Shown in pieces: positions 56,907-64,000 of a stretch of DNA of 64,000 nt. The DNA comes from Leptoclinus maculatus (lineage: Eukaryota; Chordata; Actinopteri; Perciformes; Stichaeidae). A model generated the notes under the pieces. It was not told the origin of the DNA, made no database searches, and saw nothing but the letters and a program-made list of their open reading frames with translations. The DNA is taken from assembly GCA_032191485.1 (NCBI GenBank), contig JAVDOI010000008.1, positions 19,264,674-19,328,673 of the forward strand, read 5' to 3'. The stretch's first letter is position 1; each line of letters opens with the position of its first letter. A program made the translations under genes and the position numbers.

Positions 56907-59546
56907 GTCAGTGTGGAGACAGTTGTGTTAGTTGTCGGCTTGTTTCCGTGGACGGCAAGGTTGACAAGCAAACTGCTGCTGCCTTCAGGCGCTGTAGGAA
57001 ATATTAGAAGCGGCAACGACCACCCTCGATGCGATGGTCTGTAATATCATAGCTAGGTCACGGGGTTTGGCTAACTTTCAGGGAGTGGAGATGCTCAACC
57101 AGTGATGAGTTATAGGCCCACAGCAACGTTTTTGCTAATACGTTACTACAGTGCTAATGCTAAAGATTGACAACTAGCTTACTAAGATTCCATTTCCCAC
57201 CTAATTTGTGACGTTCATTATCATCTTCACCACACAAGCAGCAACCATCAATACTGTTTGATGTATGGCACATGTATTTAATAGTTTATTAAGCTGTATA
57301 AGTCCTCTTGTTTATATTTCTGGACCGCGTACAGAGAACTCGAGAAGCAAGTGAACGCAACCAGGAGGTTTAGGTATCGGCTTTATACGCGTTTATATTT
57401 AGATTTAAAGAGACCAAACGGCGTAGTCGCACTGTAGAGGGGCTTTTATTAGTATTGCCCTGTCACGTATTGCTTTACAGAGACTCTTGCGGTGTGTCAG
57501 GAGCTTAACATAATGAATGGAGCATCAGGCCTGTCCTCCAACAGTGAACATTACACTATGTGATTCAGCATATTGTGACAAGCTCACTGTGGAAGCTCAT
57601 ATCTTGTCAAGTGTAAGCCAAATGTTTTTAGATTAAAAGTTGTTTTCATTGTCTCTTCTGGTCGTAAAATGAGGAACAGAGTTTGAAGTTGCTTAATCAT
57701 GGAACAAATATTGCTGAGCAGCTGAGATAAGCGGAAGACTGTGGGCTGTTGAGATTTCCAACATGATTCATCTGACCGGCCCTTTGCTGTTGACTTAGTC
57801 TGATGTCATTTTTTAACCATGCTAAACAATAAAAGCCTCTGGCAGCCTTTCCAGTGTTTTCTCTTGGTTTGTGTGGCAGCACGGGACCCCAGAGGTCAAG
57901 CTGTGGTGACAGCGTCTCTGTCCATGGTGCTGACTGACCACCTGAACAACTGGCTGAATTCAGGGCCATTCTCATGTCAAATGTGACCTACAAGCAGAGC
58001 CTGGCCTGACAGCTCTTTGTCAAAGTCAGACTAATTTTAGAACACTTGAACTTTCTATTTCTTCCATCTGAGTTGTTTTTCTCGGCACTCTCACCGGCCA
58101 AATGTGTTCCCCTCTCGGAAAGCTACAGGAGAACTGTAGGCCTGCCCACGTCTAATCTTTAATCTGTTCTGGTTTGTTTCTCTATGAGTTTGCAGCTACA
58201 ATAGTCTAATCGCTATACATGTTTAGTTTCAAAGCTGCTCCGCTCTGATAAAGGCCGCAGTCAGTTTTCCACAGTTGGTCGGTGTAAACGGCGAGCCCCG
58301 ATAAGTGAGACAGTGGAGTTCAAACAGGCCAGTGTCTGTGGAGCGAGGAGTGGTGAGCACAGAGACGCGCTTGTTAGCGCAAGTTAATGACTCCACTCCT
58401 GAGACCGCCACATGCTGCATGCACATCAACCACCCGTGTGTTTGTCTTCACGTGTGCAAGCGTGCGTGGTGTGGTGGGGCGAGGTGAAGCGTGTGCACCG
58501 ATTGCTTTATGACTAATAAGACACAAGTTGGGGCACCCTGTGCGCTCAATCAGAGACACGTCTTGTTTGTTTAAACATTCACACAAACGTGCTGTGTGTA
58601 GAAATGTAACAAATCATTTGGGATAAATTTACCAAAAACAAACCAGGCCGTCAATGTGAGAAATACTTTATGTTGTGTCACTTTAGAGGAAGTCAGTTGA
58701 ATTTGCATTGCGGCACAAAACAGAAGGAGGTTCTGTTCTTGCATTTAAAAAAAAAAAAGCAACATCCTCTTTTTGACATAAGGTAATGGTTTATGGGAAA
58801 CGGGACCCTAATCAGGAGACACACCAGCACTGTGATTTGTTAAGCACTGACACATCCTGCACAACCTGATGATTACCAGCAGCGCCAGCGCCGCTGGTAT
58901 TCTTTTCACCTTGTGAGTCTGTGGGTGTGTCATCATGGCGAAATGTGGTCCCGGAGACACCTGCTGTACTGGTTTTGAGTACTTTGCTAGCTGTTTGCTA
59001 GAGTTTGAAGATGGGTGTAGGAAGTAGGGAAGAGTTCATTGCTTCATTCTTCTTAAAATCTCGTCAGACTGAGGTGATGGCTGTTTGCTATGGAGGTCAA
59101 ACCGGGACCTATAGCTTCAGCGCCTAAACCTGGCCCAGTAAACTGTTTGTTTACGTCTCAATTTACACCTCGGGGCCCTGAATGGACCCAGTGTACAAGA
59201 GGGCTCTTAAAGAGGGCCAGATAGGTTGACCTAAATTCATGGGACCGGCCTGGCACTCAGGATGTGTTGCTGTATTTTGTGTGTTTTATTAAAGGTCTGT
59301 TGAGAACCAGCTCTCAGACACTCAAATTTGGAGCCTTTACTAGAACAGTAAAGATGTGTTTGAAGCATAAAATAGACACAGAAATATCATTTTACTCACA
59401 GTTTTAAGAGTCACACTCCCTCATCTGTTGTACTCACTGTCCTCTTTCTTGCTCACTCCTCTTTCTCTTAATTACCTTCATTTTTCTGTGAGTAAATGTT
59501 ATGAGAGCCACAGTTCTTTGTTCCTCTGTTTACAAGAAGGCTGAGT

Positions 59547-59590
59547 ATGGCCAACTTTAAAAGGGAGAACTCCCTTTTAAAGTTGGCCAT
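59547..59590. repeat. 44-bp perfect palindrome (21-bp arms, 2-nt loop)
   Basis: Left arm ATGGCCAACTTT then AAAAGGGAG, loop AA, right arm CTCCCTTTTAAA then GTTGGCCAT. Every arm base pairs. It is isolated, with no repeat family around it that I recognise. Confidence 0.95.
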
Positions 59591-62419
59591 CTTAAATGAG
59601 CTCACATTTAATTGTGTTACATTGTTTTGTAAAACAAATGTGGTATAATGAGATTAAACTGGCCTTGAAGCTACCAGGATCTGAGGAGCCAGTATGTTTT
59701 TTTATGTTTTATTTAATTTAATTTATTATGACAAGCTCAGATATCTTGCTATAACCTTTACAGCGTACACCACAATTTTAAGTGACTGTAAAATCACCTT
59801 ATTTTGGCCAGAGGAGATACAAAGAACACAACCATTCCTACACTTAGAAGGAAAGCAGGTATTTAGCTCATCTGGGTTGGTGGTTGTATCCCATCAGCCT
59901 CTCGTCACTCGGTTAAATTGACCCCAAAACACAGGCTCGCTCAAACACACACACAGGTCAGAGTCATAGCAGGAAAAAAAAAAAAGTTTGTTATGCAGCC
60001 AGGTGAACCGTCCACTGTCAGCCCCGTGCATGAACCGGGGCCGAGGAAATTGGAGGAGAAGCTAGGAAATGACTGCTAAAGAGAGTTTAGTGGCCAGGCA
60101 CAGGCAGGCCTCTGTGGCTCAGGGCGCTGGCACATTATTGCCCCTCCCTCTGATTTCAGCGAGCCCCTCGGGGCCGAGGCATGTTTACCTCCCTGGGCCG
60201 GCCCACTTCACCCCTAACAGGAGCCAGTCACAGCACAACCTGCTAATTGATGCTGAGGGACGCGGCGCTGAAAGCAGCCTGTCCTCACATCTGCAGGCTT
60301 GGATTTCCTTTTAATCCCCCCAGTCCCACGCTTATATGCGCGGGGCTGATGCGTGCACACACAACCAACCAACCAACCGACCTAGCACGCACGCACACAC
60401 ACAGCCTCACCTTGCTCTGCGGCACCAACGCTCCCTCCTCCCTCTCTGGAGGTGGAACCGGATATTATAGGTGTGTTTTGTGTGCGCTCGCTGCGCAATA
60501 AAGAGACGAAGTGGGGTGCGAAGGGTGTAGAAAGGGTGCTCTGTGGCGAGGAAGAGAGCGCTGGCAGCGCTCCACAGACGACCTCTGTCCCCCAGCTTGA
60601 TCACAAGTTAATGAGGCATCTGTGTGGATCCCGGCCCCCTCAGCGCGTCGCTCTGACGCTGGTTCCGCCTGCCGGGGCCTTGGAAAACAACAACAACAAC
60701 AGGCTCCTTAAAAAAATGCTCTTAGCCCCCAATCAGGGATGCTGTTTCACCTCAAGCGCTGGGCCGAGCTGCCGGTGTGTCGGCGGGCCAACAGATGCCC
60801 ATTCACAGGCTCTCTACTGTGGGTGAAGGGGACTGTAACAAGTGCAGTCAGTCATAAAGGTTTAGGAGAATGAGAACTGAAGCTCCTGTCTGTCGGGCAC
60901 GTTCTACTTGTTTAAACAAAATAACATCAAACCTGATAAAATACAGTCGTTGGTAATGAAACGGTGAATGCTTTCAGCGCTAAATCCCAAGAACTCACAT
61001 TAATCCTCTTGATTAAGCAGCGATGTTTCGTTTATTGAGGTTTTTAAAAATCGCTAACACAATGCATTGCTTGAGCCCGCGAACGCTGAATAAAACGGAG
61101 AGCCCGGTGCCAAGGCGGGCGCTGCAATTGAAGGCCCCATTTGCATCCACGGATGAAAGGCTTCAAAGTAAGAGTCTCTGTTGTTGGCGAGTGCCGAACA
61201 ACAGTGTATCTGATTGGGCATCGGGGATAGTGCTGATGGGCCTGATAACCTTCTGCAGCAACTGGAAGTTATTAGGCTCTCATGTTAGATTTATTCTGGT
61301 TTGGCCACTACACTCATCGACTTTTCCCCCCCCCCTCACCAGGTTTGCATTTTCTTCGAACCCGACACTGCCATAAATAGATTTAGCAACAAACAAACAA
61401 ATATGCCAAGCTTTTCATTCTGAAATGGAAATATTTCTGTTTCTTCGTGGCTCTCTGAATCCTCTTTCCTTTGGTTATGTGCCACGCTTTGTTGGTCGCT
61501 GCACGGCGTCTGACACGCTGAGTTTTCCATGTGAATAGTAATGCGCTCCAGCCGGCCTGCATTTCTAGCAAGGTCTGATAAGAGTTTTATAACCGTGCAT
61601 GCACTCTAATAGAATTATGTCACAATTGGTAAAAGGTGCCGGTGAGACAACAGCTGGATGACCCGACGCTGACTTCAGCCGATGCAGTCTGGAGCTTTGA
61701 TTTCCCACTGAGTCACTGTGTCAGCGTGGCACAAGGAGGAAGTTTGTTTTCTGCTCAGTCAAGACTTATAAAAGCTTGATGCTGACCATTTGTGCTGGTG
61801 AAGCATTACAGCAGTGCTCTGTTTGTGCTGCTAGCCGAGGTTCCCATGGACCTCGGTAATCTTTCTACATTTATCAGTCTTGTCAGCTTTCTGGACCCTA
61901 TCCTTCATACCATCAACATTTCACAACCGAAGGAAAATCCTCTGATGGATATTTGTGACGAAAGAGCAGGGTTTTCTTTTTGAAATGCAATCATTTTGGT
62001 ATTTCTTGACTTGATAAGATAAGGGGAGTAATGAAATGAGCCCCTAATGATGCTTATTCTGGCAGATAAGTTTTACCCCTTGAGCCCTTAAATAGTTTCA
62101 CATTTTGGAAAATACAATTCAGGGCTGTTCGATTACGGCACAAACTTTGGAAACATCATGCATATAGAAAGAACATTTTGTACAGTTTAAGTTAAGTTAA
62201 ATGCATCAAACTGCATCAAACTGGTGCACTTTCAGAGCAAAATTAAGAGACTAGATCAAGAACCCTGTGCTCTTGTTCTCATAAACGTTGCAAGAAAATC
62301 TGACTTAAAGCAGTGACACCTCAAGACTCCAGGAAGTGATTGCACATAACACATGATGTTAATTAGTGAGATTAAGAGTGGCAGGTCGGAAGAGTTTTTA
62401 GCCATACTAGCGGTCGTCA

Positions 62420-62830
62420 ACCACTTTTTCCAGATTTCCAGAAGTATTGGATGGATTGCCATGAGGGTTTGTACAGATGTGTGTTCCAAAAGACTGATCT
62501 CACTGACTTGTCCTTTAGCTATCTAATATTTGATGGATTGTATTCCCCCATTCCCACGAAATGAAAGTTATAACTTTCACGCTCTGACTTTTCATTAAGC
62601 AACATCATCAGGCCAGGAATGTGAATATGTCCAATACATTGTTTTATGACCAAATTCCAATGACAGCTTGTGTTAGTGCTAATTCGCAAATGTTAGCATG
62701 CTAAATTTATGGCAAACATGAGATCAGGTAAATATCGGCATGTTAACATTGTCGCTGTGAGCATGTTAGCATGCTGATGTTAGCATTTAGCACAACCTCA
62801 CAGTGTCAGAGCGTCTTGCATGGCAAATGT
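62420..62830 (+). repeat. Teleost 'TTAGCATGCTAAC' dispersed repeat, copy 5
   Basis: Shows 'agtattggatggattgccatgag', 'tgttagcatgctaaatttatgg', 'tgagcatgttagcatgctgatg' and 'gcacaacctcacag' in the family order. Intronic in ME1. Confidence 0.7.
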
Positions 62831-64000
62831 GCGTAGCTACGTTGCTACTCACAGTTTTGATCTCAATCATGTGCGAGTAATGCTGTGTTCCTTTTGAACT
62901 GGGAAGCAGGAATTTACGTGTTCCCAGTTAGAAATTTCACCTGGAACGCCGCCTGATGTCGGATTTTCCGACTCGGAAAGTCGGACGAACCCCAACCGAC
63001 CCCAACCTCAAAATCCAAGATGGCACCGTGCATCGACAGTAAAAAAGCTGGAGCAATATAATGTTGATGGCTGGAGCAAACCCCAAGTTTTCTGACTTGT
63101 TCTACTGGAACGCAATCAACTCTGGCGTGACGTCATTCCCAGCTCCTAATCCTGATTTTCGAGTAGTTTTCCAAAGGCCATTGCACTGGGGATTCTGACA
63201 TCACCGCACTGTCTGGTGGGGCAGAAATTAAGTGAGAATGCTAGTTGTGTGTGTGTGTGTGTATGTGTGTGTATTACGACAGCGCTTATGTGAGGTTGAA
63301 CTCGATGATGTTGGCAGCGAGATTACAAGCCTTCGTTTAACTGAGCGGTGAAGATGGAACAAACCTTTCTCTGTTCAGACTTTATGCAGAGCAGCTGCAC
63401 TTGTCGATCCCCCTCACTAGGTGGACCGCCAGAGCTCCATGGATGATGAGAGTGTGTGAGTCTGGGTTGTCCCAGGTGTGGCCAGGTGTTCCAGTTTGAC
63501 CGCACGCATTGTCGGTGACCAGACATTCCTCTGATGGACTGGAGTGGATCGGCCAGACAGAAAGAAAGTGCACCTTCGTTCCCCTCCAGTAACCAACCCC
63601 AACTTGAGCCTTACACACACACACACACACACACCTGTACACACACACAGGCACCTGTAGACACATACTCTAACATCTTCATGAACCAGTTTAAATAGCT
63701 TAACCTGCGGCCCCATAAGTGCTTTTATCAGTGTTTTCTTCAGGGCAGGCTCAAATAAAGTGTAATATGATCACACTGTCAATTCACCTGTCTCTGTGCA
63801 CACACACACACACACACACAAGTGTGATGCTGTGTTTAGTCAGCAGCAGGTCCCTCTAAATAGCTCGACCTCCTCAGCTCACTTTTGTGTGGTTTTTTTG
63901 TCAGGTGGTCCTCATTCATGAGAGGACAACGGAGGAGCCATTAGCTTGTCCCAGACAGACAGAGAGAGTAGGAGACAGTCTGAGCCTCATCACCTCCCTA

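Larger units (their letters stand above)
56907..64000 (+). other. me1: ME1 first intron (continues past the window)
   Basis: No second ME1 exon (expected to encode a 'LAFTLEERQQLNIHGLLPP'-like sequence) was found in 7.1 kb. The intron holds a perfect palindrome at 59547, a dispersed repeat at 62420 and CA/GT microsatellites near 63247-63272, 63613-63633 and 63800-63821. Confidence 0.6.

Overview
This is a eukaryotic nuclear window, almost certainly from a spiny-rayed (acanthomorph) teleost. The evidence is spliced vertebrate genes with GT-AG introns, long CA/CT microsatellites, and dispersed repeats typical of fish: hAT, Tc1, a tRNA-derived SINE, an L2/Rex-like LINE, and the teleost 'TTAGCATGCTAAC' repeat. 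There are no bacterial genes, operons or CRISPR arrays.

Layout. (1) 27-14100 (+): the C-terminal 685 codons of SNAP91 (clathrin assembly protein AP180) in 17 exons, with 3'UTR to about 15.8-16.9 kb. The N-terminal ANTH domain lies upstream of the window. (2) About 17-34 kb: a repeat-dense island. It holds a non-autonomous hAT element (19005-20170, with 8-bp target duplications and a nested SINE), ERO1 exons 2-4 (20295-20684), a 7.4-kb array of seven long palindromes separated by a 27-28 bp minisatellite (21971-29370), a Tc1 transposase remnant (minus), the ERO1 first coding exon (31778-31846), and a hAT transposase 3' half (32839-33735). The ERO1 exons are all on + but in the wrong order, with exon 1 downstream of exons 2-4. 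(3) 36284-37552 (-): PRSS35, a secreted S1-type protease homologue in one coding exon, with a probable non-coding first exon near 40.6-40.8 kb. (4) About 41-56.7 kb: intergenic DNA with microsatellites, a LINE nested inside another repeat, and other fragments. (5) 56775-56906 (+): coding exon 1 of a cytosolic-type malic enzyme (ME1). The rest of the window is its first intron.

The order and orientation SNAP91(+)-PRSS35(-)-ME1(+) match, to my knowledge, the mirror image of human 6q14 (ME1-, PRSS35+, SNAP91-), which supports all three names together. The genes do not form a pathway: SNAP91 acts in synaptic vesicle endocytosis, PRSS35 in the secretory/extracellular compartment, ME1 in NADPH supply. 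ERO1 (ER disulfide formation) is foreign to this neighbourhood as I know it. It looks like a duplicated or rearranged fragment, or an assembly error, sitting beside the palindrome array.

The most unusual object is the array: six units of exactly 843 bp plus one of 761 bp. Each is a long imperfect inverted repeat, and the units are spaced alternately 985 and 1104 bp apart (a dimeric higher-order repeat).
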